Part shown: one piece after another, positions 44,994-53,931 of the stretch
Position numbering within the stretch: the first letter of the stretch is position 1
How the letters are laid out: the number at the start of each line of letters is the position of its first letter
DNA from: Streptomyces olivaceoviridis
Lineage (GTDB): Bacteria > Actinomycetota > Actinomycetes > Streptomycetales > Streptomycetaceae
Assembly: GCF_014650115.1 (NCBI RefSeq)
Contig: NZ_BMUI01000013.1
Coordinates: 1-64,000, forward strand
DNA: 64,000 nt
Direction: 5' to 3'
Translations under genes and position numbers: made by a program
Notes under the pieces: model-generated
What the model saw: only the letters and a program-made list of their open reading frames with translations
The model's database searches: none
What the model was told of the DNA's origin: nothing

Positions 44994-46213
44994 TCGAGGA
45001 GGTGACGAGCACCGGCGTCGAGGTCATGCCCCCGATCCGGCACTGGCCGGCGCTCGACCTCACGGGCACGGACTTCGACCCGGTGCTGGCCGAGCTGATG
45101 GACGAGGGCCCGGTCACCCGCGTCCAGCTGCCCAACGGCGAGGGCTGGGCCTGGCTGGTCACCCGGTACGACGACGTGCGCATGGTGACGAACGACCCCC
45201 GCTTCGGCCGGGAGGCGGTCGTCGACAGGCCGGTCACCCGGCTCGCCCCGCACTTCATCCCCGACCGGGGCGCGGTCGGCTTCCTCGACCCGCCCGACCA
45301 CACCCGGCTGCGCCGTTCGGTCGCCGCCGCCTTCACGGCGAAGGGCGTGGAACGGGTCCGCGACCGGGCGCGCGGCATGCTGGACGAGATGGTCGACGAC
45401 CTGCTCGGGGCCGGCCCGCCCGCTGATCTCACGGCGACGGTCCTCGGCCCGTTCCCGATCGCGGTGATCTGCGAGCTGATGGGCGTGCCGGCCGGCGACC
45501 GGCACGGCATGCACACCTGGACGCAGCTGATCCTGTCCGCCGCGCACGGCAAGGAGGTCAGCGAGCGGGCCAAGCGGGAGATGAGCTCCTACTTCGCCGA
45601 CCTGATCGGGCTGCGCGAGAACAGCGCGGGCGAGGACGTCACCTCGCTGCTCGGTGCCGCCGTGGGCCGCCGCGAGATCACCCTGGAGCAGGCCGTGGGC
45701 CTCGCCGTGCTCCTCCAGATCGGCGGCGAGGCGGTCACCGCCAACAGCGGGCAGATGTTCTACCTGCTGCTGACCCGTCCCGGTCTGACGGCGCGGCTGC
45801 GCGCGGAGCCGGCGATCCGCCCCCGGGCGATCGACGAACTCCTGCGCTACATCCCGCACCGCAACGCGGTCGGTCTGTCCCGGATCGCCCTGGAGGACGT
45901 GGAGATCGCGGGCGTCCGCATCCGCGCGGGCGATCCGGTGTACGTCTCCTACCTGGCCGCCAACCGGGACCCGGACGTCTTCCCCGCGCCGGACACCGTC
46001 GACTTCTCCCGCCGTCCGAACCCGCACGTGGCGTTCGGTTTCGGCCCGCACTACTGCCCGGGCGGCATGCTGGCCCGGCTGGAGGAGGAACTGCTGATGA
46101 ACGCCCTGCTGGACCGGGTACCGGGCCTCAGACTGGCCGTACCGCCGGATCAGGTCCCCTTCCGGAAGGGCGCCTTGATCCGGGGGCCCGAGTGCCTGCC
46201 GGTGACCTGGTGA
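44990..46213 (+). CDS. Cytochrome P450 (CYP158A-type), flaviolin oxidative coupling
   Basis: 407-aa P450. The heme loop is FGFGPHYCPGG with the axial Cys, the ExxR pair is in DELLRYIP..., and the I-helix reads LLQIGGEAVTANSG, without the usual AGxxT pattern, as I recall for CYP158A2. CYP158A enzymes couple flaviolin into dimers and trimers that form brown, UV-protective pigments. Translationally coupled to rppA by a GTGA overlap and followed 7 bp later by the cupin gene. Confidence 0.93.
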   Translation: MIEEVTSTGVEVMPPIRHWPALDLTGTDFDPVLAELMDEGPVTRVQLPNGEGWAWLVTRYDDVRMVTNDPRFGREAVVDRPVTRLAPHFIPDRGAVGFLDPPDHTRLRRSVAAAFTAKGVERVRDRARGMLDEMVDDLLGAGPPADLTATVLGPFPIAVICELMGVPAGDRHGMHTWTQLILSAAHGKEVSERAKREMSSYFADLIGLRENSAGEDVTSLLGAAVGRREITLEQAVGLAVLLQIGGEAVTANSGQMFYLLLTRPGLTARLRAEPAIRPRAIDELLRYIPHRNAVGLSRIALEDVEIAGVRIRAGDPVYVSYLAANRDPDVFPAPDTVDFSRRPNPHVAFGFGPHYCPGGMLARLEEELLMNALLDRVPGLRLAVPPDQVPFRKGALIRGPECLPVTW

Positions 46214-46220
46214 GGTTCCC

Positions 46221-46742
46221 ATGACAGAGACCGAGGGACTGTACGTGCCACCGGGCCACGGCCGGGTCGTCGAGACACCGGCCCAGCGGGTGACCTTCAA
46301 GGTCACCGGCCTGCACTCGCGCATGGCCTCCACCTTCGAGGTGGAGGTCCCGCCCGGCTTCGACGTGGGCGCCCATGTGCACACGCGCAGCGAGGAGTTG
46401 TTCTACATCCTCGAAGGCGAACTGGACGTGCTCGCCTTCGAGCCGCGCGTGCGCACCCCCGACAACTGGCGGAAGTGGGAGTCGTCCTCGGGCAGCCGGG
46501 TGGTCCGGGCGACACCGGGCACGGTCATCGTCGTACCGCCCGGCTGCCCGCACGCGTTCGCGAATCCGACGGAGACACCGGCGAAGATGTTCTTCCAGGC
46601 CGCTCCCCCGCCGGACCACGAGCGGTATTTCGAGGAGCTGCTGGACATCCTCGGCAACGGCGGTCCGCCGGACCAGGAGGCCATCGAGGCGCTGCGGGCC
46701 AAGTACGACATCGAGCAGCTCACACCGCTCCGGCACCGGTGA
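46221..46742 (+). CDS. Cupin-fold quinone-forming monooxygenase (MomA-like)
   Basis: 173-aa single-cupin protein. The first cupin motif is GAHVHTRSEELFYILEGELDV and the second is VVPPGCPHAFANPT, giving a complete metal site of His/His/Glu/His. A C-terminal helix pair (HERYFEELLDILG) is typical of this group. MomA-type cupins beside type III PKSs oxidise tetrahydroxynaphthalene to the quinone flaviolin. That activity is inferred here from fold and operon position. The ribosome binding site GGTGAGG overlaps the P450 stop. Confidence 0.85.
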   Translation: MTETEGLYVPPGHGRVVETPAQRVTFKVTGLHSRMASTFEVEVPPGFDVGAHVHTRSEELFYILEGELDVLAFEPRVRTPDNWRKWESSSGSRVVRATPGTVIVVPPGCPHAFANPTETPAKMFFQAAPPPDHERYFEELLDILGNGGPPDQEAIEALRAKYDIEQLTPLRHR

Positions 46743-46756
46743 GGCGCCGGTGAGCG

Positions 46757-47983
46757 CTAGCGGATGGGCATCCCCGACAGGGTCCGCGCGATGACCAGCC
46801 GCTGGATCTCGCTCGTGCCCTCGAAGATGGTGTAGATGGCCGCGTCCCGGTGCATCCGCTCGACCGGGTACTCACGGGTGTAGCCGTTGCCGCCGAGGAT
46901 CTGGATCGCCTGGGCCGTCACCTTCTTGGCGGTCTCGCTGGCGAACAGCTTCGACATGGAGCCCTCGGCGGCGGTGAACGGCTTGCCGTTGACCGCCATC
47001 CAGGAGGCACGCCACACCAGCAGGCGGGCGGCGTCGATCTGGGTACGCATGTCCGCCAGCTGGAAGGCCACGCCCTGGTTGTCGATGATCGGGCGGCCGA
47101 ACTGCTCGCGGGTCGTGGCGTAGTCGAGGGCGACCTCGTACGCGGCCCGGGCGGTGCCCACCGCCATGGCGCCGACCGCCGGGCGGGACGCCTCGAACGT
47201 GGCCATGGCCGCGTTCTTCACGCGTTCGCCGCCCTTCTTCGCCTTCTCCCGGGCCCGGGCCAGCCGCTCGTCCAGCTTCTCCTTGCCGCCGAGCAGGCAG
47301 GACCCGGGCACCCGGACGTTGTCGAGGATGACCTCGGCGGTGTGCGAGGCGCGGATGCCGTGCTTCTTGAACTTCTGTCCCTGGGAGAGTCCGGGCGTGC
47401 CCGGCGGGACGATGAAGGAGGCGTGGCCCTTGGAGCCCAGCTCCGGGTCGACGACGGCGACGACGACGTGGACGCCCGCGATGCCGCCGTTGGTCGCCCA
47501 GGTCTTCGTGCCGTTGATCACCCACTCGTCCTTGGCCTCGTCGTACACGGCCCGCGTGCGCATGGAGGCGACGTCGGAGCCGGCGTCGGGCTCGGAGGAG
47601 CAGAACGCGGCGACCTTGACGTCGTTCTGGTCGCCGTACATCTGGGGTATCCAGGTGCCGATCTGCTCCTCGGTCCCGTTGGCCAGTACGCCCACGGCGG
47701 CCAGGCCGGTGCCCACGATGGAGAGGGCGATGCCCGCGTCGCCCCAGAACAGCTCCTCCATGGCCATCGGGATGCCGAGGCCGGTGGGGTCGAAGTACTG
47801 CTGCGCGTAGAAGTCGAGGGAGTAGATGCCGACCTTCGCGGCCTCCTGGATGACCGGCCAGGGGGTCTCCTCGCGCTCGTCCCACTCCGCCGCCGCGGGG
47901 CGGATCACGTCCGCGGCGAAGCCATGGAGCCAGTCGCGTACTTCCTTCTGTTCCTCGTTCAGCTCCATGGTGAACTCGGCCAT
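46757..47983 (-). CDS. Acyl-CoA dehydrogenase
   Basis: 408-aa FAD enzyme, full length. Landmarks are [30 protein letters not shown], and the C-terminal [19 protein letters not shown] followed by [12 protein letters not shown], which carries the catalytic Glu. An unusual Lys-rich insert ([15 protein letters not shown]) sits mid-protein. The ATG at 47983 has GGAGGGG upstream. It is divergent from a TetR regulator with GTTAC-based operators between them, so it is probably regulated by acyl-CoA availability through that protein. Confidence 0.92.
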   Translation of the reverse strand: MAEFTMELNEEQKEVRDWLHGFAADVIRPAAAEWDEREETPWPVIQEAAKVGIYSLDFYAQQYFDPTGLGIPMAMEELFWGDAGIALSIVGTGLAAVGVLANGTEEQIGTWIPQMYGDQNDVKVAAFCSSEPDAGSDVASMRTRAVYDEAKDEWVINGTKTWATNGGIAGVHVVVAVVDPELGSKGHASFIVPPGTPGLSQGQKFKKHGIRASHTAEVILDNVRVPGSCLLGGKEKLDERLARAREKAKKGGERVKNAAMATFEASRPAVGAMAVGTARAAYEVALDYATTREQFGRPIIDNQGVAFQLADMRTQIDAARLLVWRASWMAVNGKPFTAAEGSMSKLFASETAKKVTAQAIQILGGNGYTREYPVERMHRDAAIYTIFEGTSEIQRLVIARTLSGMPIR

Positions 47984-48009
47984 GTCCCCTCCAGCGGCGG
48001 TGGTGCGAT

Positions 48010-48048
48010 GTTACTTGCGGTAACACGAGTCTGTTACTGATCGGTAGG
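48010..48048. promoter_or_regulatory. Palindromic TetR operator pair
   Basis: GTTAC-TTGCG-GTAAC at 48010-48024 is a perfect 5-5-5 inverted repeat. A second, imperfect copy (GTTAC-TGATC-GGTAG) starts 23 bp later at 48033. They lie between the acyl-CoA dehydrogenase start and the TetR gene, the expected location of the repressor's operators. Confidence 0.65.
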
Positions 48049-48153
48049 AAAAGTCAACCGCCGATGACGCCTCGGCTGCCCGTTCGATGCCGGGGGCCCG
48101 GTCAGTGTTAGTTTGCGCAGGCGTCACCGAATCAGCACGGGTGGGGAGAGCAC

Positions 48154-48798
48154 ATGGACACCACGCAGCGGACCGATCAGCAGCGGTCCGCCGACCGCCG
48201 ACGGCGCGAGCTGCTGGAGGCCGCCGACCGGGTGGTGCTGCGCGACGGCCCGCAGGCGTCGATGAACGCGATCGCGGCGGAAGCTGGTATCACGAAGCCG
48301 ATCCTCTACCGGCACTTCGGCGACAAGGGCGGTCTTTACGCGGCCTTGGCCATGCGGCACACCGACGCGTTGCTGGCATCGCTGCGGGCGGCGCTGGACG
48401 CGCCGGTCGACCGGCGCGAGCGGGTCGAGTCCACGCTGGACACCTATCTCGCCGCGATCGAGGCGCGGCCCCAGGTGTATCGGTTCCTCATGCATCCCGC
48501 GGAGGGGAGCACGGGCGGCGACCAGGGCTTCGACGTCGGCAAGCACTCGGCTCCGCTGCTGCGGCGGATGGGCGAGGAGCTGGCCCAGGTCATCGAGGAG
48601 CGAGTGGACCTCGGACCGGAGAGCCAGCGGCTGGCGCGGGTGTGGGGGCATGGGATCGTCGGGATGATGCACGCCGCCGGGGACTGGTGGCTGGGGGAAC
48701 GGCCCTGTTCCCGCGCCGAGTTGGTGCGGTCACTCGCCGATCTGCTGTGGGGCCGCCTGGCCGCGGCCGGGGACAGGGTGGGGGGCCCAGGGTTCTGA
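48154..48798 (+). CDS. TetR-family transcriptional regulator
   Basis: 214-aa repressor. The N-terminal HTH reads RRRELLEAADRVVLRDGPQA with the recognition part AIAAEAGITKPILYRHFGDKGGLYAALA; the C-terminal ligand domain includes RPQVYRFLMHPAE and WGHGIVGMMHAAGDWWL. It is of the FadR/PfmR-like type often controlling fatty-acid genes. The ATG at 48154 has GGGGAG upstream. The divergent acyl-CoA dehydrogenase and the GTTAC sites make a simple autoregulated unit likely. Confidence 0.9.
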   Translation: MDTTQRTDQQRSADRRRRELLEAADRVVLRDGPQASMNAIAAEAGITKPILYRHFGDKGGLYAALAMRHTDALLASLRAALDAPVDRRERVESTLDTYLAAIEARPQVYRFLMHPAEGSTGGDQGFDVGKHSAPLLRRMGEELAQVIEERVDLGPESQRLARVWGHGIVGMMHAAGDWWLGERPCSRAELVRSLADLLWGRLAAAGDRVGGPGF

Positions 48799-48807
48799 AC
48801 GGCCCCC

Positions 48808-49392
48808 TCAGCCCTGGGTGCCCGCCCGGTGCCAGGAAGCCCTGGAGACCTGCCTCAGCAGCCTCCGCTTCCGCCACCCCGTGAGGCGGTCCGCGTACAC
48901 GCGGCCCTGAAGGTGGTCGCACTCGTGTTGCAAGCATCTGGCAAAGAAGCCGGTGCCGTGCACGGTCACCGGGTCGCCGGCCACCGTGAAGCCCTCGACC
49001 ACCGCGTGGTCGTAGCGCTCGGTTCCCGCCTCCAGGCCCGGCAGGGACAGGCAGCCCTCGGGACCCCGGATCACCACACCGTCCGCCTCCACCAGGCGCG
49101 GGTTCACCACATGCCCCAGGTGACGCACGTCCTCGTCATCCGGACAGTCGTACACGAACACCCGCAGACCGACCCCGATCTGATTCGCGGCCAGGCCCAC
49201 CCCCTGCGCCGCGTACATCGTGGCGAACAGGTCCTCCACGAGGGCGGCGAGGTCGGGGCCGAAGTCGGTGACGTCCCGGCAGGGCTCGCGCAGTACCGCG
49301 TCGCCGAGCAGGGTGAGGGGCCGGACGCGCCCGTGGGCGCCCGGAATGGAACCGTGTCGCATGGCGGCAAGGGTACGGTTCGTATCGCTCAT
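48808..49392 (-). CDS. def: Peptide deformylase
   Basis: 194-aa iron/zinc hydrolase that removes the N-formyl group from nascent proteins. All three motifs are present: GVGLAANQIG, EGCLSLPG with the metal Cys, and QHECDHLQG with the metal His pair and catalytic Glu. The N-terminal extension (about 25 residues) and basic C-terminal tail are longer than the E. coli form. The ATG at 49392 is used; an in-frame ATG at 49362 has no ribosome binding site. The gene ends 10 bp from the TetR stop, where CCCAGGG/CCCTGGG (48786-48818) may act as a shared terminator. Confidence 0.93.
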   Translation of the reverse strand: MSDTNRTLAAMRHGSIPGAHGRVRPLTLLGDAVLREPCRDVTDFGPDLAALVEDLFATMYAAQGVGLAANQIGVGLRVFVYDCPDDEDVRHLGHVVNPRLVEADGVVIRGPEGCLSLPGLEAGTERYDHAVVEGFTVAGDPVTVHGTGFFARCLQHECDHLQGRVYADRLTGWRKRRLLRQVSRASWHRAGTQG

Positions 49393-49514
49393 GCCCGCCG
49401 CTCAAGCCCTGGGCCGGGATTCGGGTATGGGAATGGATCTCGATAGGCTGAGGTTCACACCACGTTGCCGGATGGCCCCAGGCGCGGCGCGTACGCAAGG
49501 AGGATCGAGAACTG

Positions 49515-50753
49515 ATGGCAGGCAACTCGGACCCGCTCACGCCGCGGGCCAAGCTGGCCGTGACCGCGGGCAAGGCGGTCGCTGCGGCATCGCGGGCCGC
49601 GGGGCGCGGCAGTGGATCGGTGATCGGCGGCCGGGTCGCACTGAAGCTCGACCCCGACCTGCTCGCCCGGCTCGCCCAGAACCTGGACGTCATCCTGGTG
49701 TCGGCGACCAACGGCAAGACCACGACCACCCGGCTCATCGCCGAGGCGCTGCGTGCCGCGGGCCCGGTCGTGTCGAACGCGCTCGGCGCCAACATGCCGG
49801 CCGGCATCACCTCCGCGCTGGCGGGCGGCTCGGACGCCAAGTTCGGCGTCATCGAGGTCGACGAGAAGTACCTGGCCGGTGTGGCCCGGGACACCAGCCC
49901 GAAGTGCATCGCCCTGCTGAACCTCTCCCGTGACCAGCTCGACCGCGCCGCCGAGACCCGGATGCTCGCCGAGAACTGGCGGGAGGGTCTGGCCGGCTCC
50001 AAGGCCGTCGTCGTCGCCAACTGCGACGACCCGCTGGTGGTGTGGGCCGCCTCGTCGTCCCCGAATGTGATCTGGGTCGCGGCCGGGCAGATGTGGAAGG
50101 ACGACGCCTGGTCCTGCCCGTCGTGCGGTGGCGTGATGCAGCGCCCGGGTGACGACTGGTTCTGCGGTGAGTGCGGGTTCCGGCGGCCGACGCCGACCTG
50201 GGCGCTGTCCGGGGACCACGTGCTGGACCCGCACGGCTCCGCCTGGCCGATCCACCTCCAGCTGCCGGGCCGTGCCAACAAGGCGAACGCGGCCTCCTCC
50301 GCGGCCGTCGCCGCCGTCTTCGGGGTGCCGCCGCAGGTCGCCCTGGAGCGGATGTACCAGGTGCAGGCGGTGGCCGGCCGGTACGACGTCGTCCAGTTCC
50401 AGAACCGCGATCTCAGGCTGCTGCTGGCGAAGAACCCGGCCGGCTGGCTGGAGACGTTCTCCCTGATCGACCCGCCGCCCGCGCCGGTGATCCTGTCCGT
50501 GAACGCGCGCGGGGCCGACGGCACCGACACCTCCTGGCTGTGGGACGTCGACTACACCCGGCTGACCGGCCACCCGATCTTCGTCGTCGGCGACCGGAAG
50601 CTGGACCTCGCCGTCCGTCTGGAGGTCGCCAACCAGCACTTCCAGGTCTGCGACAACCTCGACCAGGCCGTGCAGATGTGCCCGCCGGGCCGGATCGAGG
50701 TCATCGCGAACTACACCGCGTTCCAGGACCTGCGCCGCCGCGTCGGCAACTGA
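49515..50753 (+). CDS. murT: Lipid II isoglutaminyl synthase subunit MurT
   Basis: 412-aa Mur-ligase-fold subunit. The ATP P-loop is SATNGKTTTTRL, the central domain carries a four-cysteine zinc ribbon (CPSCGG and CGECG), and the C-terminal domain ends VIANYTAFQDLRRRV. With GatD it amidates the D-Glu of lipid II to D-isoglutamine, which strengthens wall cross-linking. AAGGAGG lies upstream of the ATG. The gatD gene follows after 29 bp. It is divergent from def. Confidence 0.94.
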   Translation: MAGNSDPLTPRAKLAVTAGKAVAAASRAAGRGSGSVIGGRVALKLDPDLLARLAQNLDVILVSATNGKTTTTRLIAEALRAAGPVVSNALGANMPAGITSALAGGSDAKFGVIEVDEKYLAGVARDTSPKCIALLNLSRDQLDRAAETRMLAENWREGLAGSKAVVVANCDDPLVVWAASSSPNVIWVAAGQMWKDDAWSCPSCGGVMQRPGDDWFCGECGFRRPTPTWALSGDHVLDPHGSAWPIHLQLPGRANKANAASSAAVAAVFGVPPQVALERMYQVQAVAGRYDVVQFQNRDLRLLLAKNPAGWLETFSLIDPPPAPVILSVNARGADGTDTSWLWDVDYTRLTGHPIFVVGDRKLDLAVRLEVANQHFQVCDNLDQAVQMCPPGRIEVIANYTAFQDLRRRVGN

Positions 50754-50782
50754 TCTTCTGATCCTCGAAGGGCGATCACCTC

Positions 50783-51511
50783 ATGAGCGACAACCAACTG
50801 CGGCTGGTGTGGATCTACCCGGACCTGCTGAGCACCTACGGCGACCAGGGCAACGCGCTCGTCGTGGAGCGCCGGGCCCGGCAGCGCGGCCTGGACGTGG
50901 CCCGCCTCGACGTGCGCAGCGACCAGCCGATCCCGACCTCCGGTGACATCTACCTCATCGGCGGCGGCGAGGACCGTCCGCAGCGGCTCGCGGCCGAGCG
51001 GCTGCGCCGGGACGGGCATCTGCACCGGGCGGTGGAGAACGGCGCGATCGTCTTCTCGGTCTGCGCCGGCTACCAGATCCTCGGCCACGAGTTCATCAAC
51101 GACCTCGGTCAGCGCGAGCCGGGCCTCGGCCTGCTCGACGTGGTCTCGGTGCGCGGCGAGGGCGAGCGGTGCGTCGGTGACGTGCTGGCCGACATCGACC
51201 CGCAGCTCGGTCTCCCCCAGCTGACCGGCTTCGAGAACCACCAGGGCGTCACCCACCTGGGCCCCACGGCCCGCCCCCTCGCCCGGGTGCAGATCGGCAA
51301 GGGCAACGGCACCGGGGACGGCACGGAGGGCGCGTACAACGGGACCGTCTTCGGTACGTACATGCACGGGCCGGTCCTCGCCCGCAACCCGCTGATCGCC
51401 GACCTGCTGCTGAAGCTGGCGCTCGACGTCAACGCGCTGCCGCCGATCGACGACCGCTGGTACGAGGCGCTCCGCAACGAGCGCATCGAGGCTGCGCAGC
51501 AGCCGGCGTAG
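50783..51511 (+). CDS. gatD: Lipid II isoglutaminyl synthase glutaminase subunit GatD
   Basis: 242-aa class I glutaminase resembling CobQ. The nucleophilic Cys is in VFSVCAGYQILG, and the catalytic His is in GTYMHGPVLARNP. It releases ammonia from glutamine for MurT. The N-terminus RLVWIYPDLLSTYGDQGN is characteristic. GAAGGGCG precedes the ATG. The last codons and the stop lie inside the first copy of a 26-bp repeat, so the very C-terminus may have been remodelled. Confidence 0.94.
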   Translation: MSDNQLRLVWIYPDLLSTYGDQGNALVVERRARQRGLDVARLDVRSDQPIPTSGDIYLIGGGEDRPQRLAAERLRRDGHLHRAVENGAIVFSVCAGYQILGHEFINDLGQREPGLGLLDVVSVRGEGERCVGDVLADIDPQLGLPQLTGFENHQGVTHLGPTARPLARVQIGKGNGTGDGTEGAYNGTVFGTYMHGPVLARNPLIADLLLKLALDVNALPPIDDRWYEALRNERIEAAQQPA

Positions 51512-51564
51512 TGACGACTGCGCAGCAGCCGGCGTAGTAACAGCTGCGCGGCAGCGCGCGTAAC
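51492..51564. repeat. 26-bp-period repeat over the gatD stop codon
   Basis: CTGCGCAGCAGCCGGCGTAG is present at 51492 and, exactly repeated, at 51518; a degenerate copy starts at 51544. The first copy contains the gatD stop codon, and the other two carry TAG or TAA at the same place. Confidence 0.8.
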
Positions 51565-51594
51565 CGGTTCTTCAGCCGGATTCCAGTGTGGTCC

Positions 51595-51617
51595 GGCGGG
51601 CTCGTGGCGGGCCCGCC
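51595..51617 (+). terminator. Hairpin terminator after gatD
   Basis: GGCGGGC at 51595-51601 pairs with GCCCGCC at 51611-51617 around a 9-nt loop. It follows the repeat array. The remaining 146 bp to pfkA should hold its promoter. Confidence 0.55.
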
Positions 51618-51763
51618 TGACGGCCCGTCCGCTCACATGTGCGGGCGCGTCCAGCAGGCGGACGCCCGCTACGGAGCCACCCCCTCACGCCGGTAGGGTG
51701 ACCGGGAATCCGCCGGACATCGTGGTCCGGTTACCCGGCCCACGTTGAGAAGGTATTCGGGCT

Positions 51764-52789
51764 ATGCGCATTGGTGTCCTCACGTCCGGCGGCGACTGCC
51801 CCGGCCTGAACGCCGTCATCCGGTCCGTCGTGCACCGTGCCGTCGCCGACCACGGCGACGAGGTCATCGGTTTCCGGGACGGCTGGAAGGGCCTCCTGGA
51901 ATGCGACTACCTGAAGCTCGACCTGGACGCCGTGGGCGGCATCCTCGCGCGCGGCGGCACCATCCTCGGCTCCTCCCGGGTCCGCCCGGAGCATCTGCGG
52001 GACGGTGTGGAGCGGGCCAAGGGCCATGTCGCCGAACTCGGTCTGGACGCGATCATCCCGATCGGCGGTGAGGGCACGCTGAAGGCGGCCCGGCTGCTGT
52101 CGGACGGCGGGCTGCCGATCGTGGGCGTGCCCAAGACCATCGACAACGACATCGCCGTCACCGATGTCACCTTCGGTTTCGACACGGCGGTGACCGTGGC
52201 GACCGAGGCCCTGGACCGGCTGAAGACCACCGCCGAGTCCCACCAGCGCGTCCTGATCGTGGAGGTCATGGGCCGGCACACCGGCTGGATCGCGCTGCAC
52301 TCCGGCATGGCGGCCGGCGCCCACGCCGTGGTCGTGCCCGAGCGGCCCTTCGACATCGACGAGTTGACGAAGAAGGTCGGCGAGCGGTTCGAGGCGGGCA
52401 AGCGGTTCGCCATAGTGGTCGCCGCTGAGGGGGCCAAGCCACGGCCCGGTTCCATGGAGTTCGACGAGGGCGGCAAGGACATCTACGGCCACGAGCGCTT
52501 CGCGGGCATCGCGCGGCAGCTGTCGGTCGAGCTGGAGCAGCGGCTCGGCAAGGAGGCCCGGCCGGTGATCCTCGGGCATGTGCAGCGGGGCGGCACGCCG
52601 ACGCCGTACGACCGGGTGCTGGCGACCCGCTTCGGCTGGCACGCGGTCGAGGCCGTGCACCGGGGTGAGTTCGGCATGATGACGGCGCTGCGCGGGACCG
52701 ACATCGTCATGGTGTCGCTGGCGGAGGCCGTGGAGACGCTGAAGACCGTACCGGCGGAGCGGTACGACGAGGCGGAGTGCGTTCTGTAG
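51764..52789 (+). CDS. pfkA: 6-phosphofructokinase
   Basis: 341-aa group III phosphofructokinase of the actinobacterial type. SGGDCPGLN (residues 8-16) starts the nucleotide site, GGEGT is at 101-105, PKTIDND with the catalytic Asp at 123-129, and MGRHTGW and HVQRGGTPTPYDR bind sugar phosphate. Gly rather than Asp in GGEGT favours ATP over pyrophosphate as donor, although the Lys in PKTIDND is also seen in pyrophosphate enzymes. Streptomyces carries several pfkA paralogues; from memory this corresponds to pfkA3. GAGAAGG lies 10 nt before the ATG. Confidence 0.93.
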   Translation: MRIGVLTSGGDCPGLNAVIRSVVHRAVADHGDEVIGFRDGWKGLLECDYLKLDLDAVGGILARGGTILGSSRVRPEHLRDGVERAKGHVAELGLDAIIPIGGEGTLKAARLLSDGGLPIVGVPKTIDNDIAVTDVTFGFDTAVTVATEALDRLKTTAESHQRVLIVEVMGRHTGWIALHSGMAAGAHAVVVPERPFDIDELTKKVGERFEAGKRFAIVVAAEGAKPRPGSMEFDEGGKDIYGHERFAGIARQLSVELEQRLGKEARPVILGHVQRGGTPTPYDRVLATRFGWHAVEAVHRGEFGMMTALRGTDIVMVSLAEAVETLKTVPAERYDEAECVL

Positions 52790-52889
52790 GGGCCTCGCCG
52801 CACCCGACCCCGGTCGAAGGGGAGGGCGGGACGAGTTCTACCCTTGGGCGGGACAGAATTCGCACACCCCCCGAAACAGGAGCCGCAGG

Positions 52890-53840
52890 ATGGATCACAG
52901 CGGGCACGGCATGACCATGGATCTGCCGCCGTTCACGCTGGGGCGAGGGCTCGCATGGTCGGCGGACCCCTTCTTCCTCATCGCCTGCCTCGCCGGTCTG
53001 GCTCTCTACGGCTGGGGTGTCGTACGGCTGCGGCGGCGCGGGGACGCCTGGCCGGTGAGCCGTACCGTCTCGTACGTCGTCGGCGTGCTCACCATCGCGC
53101 TGGTGATGTGCACCAGGCTGAACGACTACGGCATGGTCATGTTCAGCGTGCACATGGTGCAGCACATGGTGATCAGCATGCTGTCGCCGATCCTGATCCT
53201 GCTCGGCGCCCCGGTCACCCTGGCGCTGCGCGCGCTGCCGGCTGCCGGCAAGGGCCGCAAGGGCCCGCGTGAGCTGCTGCTGATGCTGCTGCACAGCCGG
53301 TACATGCGGATCATCACCCACCCGGCGTTCACCATCCCGCTGTTCATCGCGAGCCTGTACGCCCTCTACTTCACCCCGCTGTTCGACTTCCTGATGGGCT
53401 CGAAGACCGGGCACGTCGCGATGATGGTGCACTTCCTCGCGGTCGGTGTCGTGTTCTTCTGGCCGATCATCGGTGTCGACCCGGGCCCGCACCGGCCGGG
53501 CCATCTGATGCGGATGCTGGAACTGTTCGCGGGCATGCCGTTCCACGCGTTCTTCGGTATCGCGCTGATGATGGCGTCGACGCCGATGGTGGAGACCTTC
53601 GAGCACCCGCCCGCCTCCCTGGGCATCGACGCGCTGTCCGACCAGAGCGCCGCGGGCGGCATCGCCTGGGCGTTCAGCGAGATCCCGTCGGTGCTGGTCC
53701 TGATCGCGCTGCTGTTCCAGTGGTACCGCTCCGAACAGCGGCAGGCCAAGCGCAAGGACCGGGCCGCCGACCGGGACGGCGACAAGGAGCTGGCGGCGTA
53801 CAACGCCTACCTGGCCTCGCTGAACGCGCGCGAGGGCTAG
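52890..53840 (+). CDS. CtaG-like cytochrome c oxidase assembly membrane protein
   Basis: 316-aa polytopic protein (CtaG_caa3 family, about seven helices). The N-terminus MDHSGHGMTMD is a Met/His copper-binding segment, and membrane His/Met motifs recur (HMVQHMVISML, HVAMMVHFLAVG, MPFHAFFGIALMM). It likely delivers copper to cytochrome oxidase. The C-terminal 40 residues are charged and cytoplasmic. ACAGGAG is upstream of the ATG. The next small membrane protein gene is 91 bp downstream. Confidence 0.9.
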   Translation: MDHSGHGMTMDLPPFTLGRGLAWSADPFFLIACLAGLALYGWGVVRLRRRGDAWPVSRTVSYVVGVLTIALVMCTRLNDYGMVMFSVHMVQHMVISMLSPILILLGAPVTLALRALPAAGKGRKGPRELLLMLLHSRYMRIITHPAFTIPLFIASLYALYFTPLFDFLMGSKTGHVAMMVHFLAVGVVFFWPIIGVDPGPHRPGHLMRMLELFAGMPFHAFFGIALMMASTPMVETFEHPPASLGIDALSDQSAAGGIAWAFSEIPSVLVLIALLFQWYRSEQRQAKRKDRAADRDGDKELAAYNAYLASLNAREG

Positions 53841-53931
53841 CGCACCGGGCCCCGGGGCCGGCCGCGGCTGTCCCCTCCGGGCCCGAACCGGGGCACCATG
53901 GTCGTGGACGGACCATGAGGAGGGTGTCGCG

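Noticed and set aside
51764-52789. Annotation of pfkA as a pyrophosphate-dependent enzyme
   Set aside because: The Lys in PKTIDND is shared with pyrophosphate enzymes, but Gly replaces the diagnostic Asp in GGEGT, which favours ATP.
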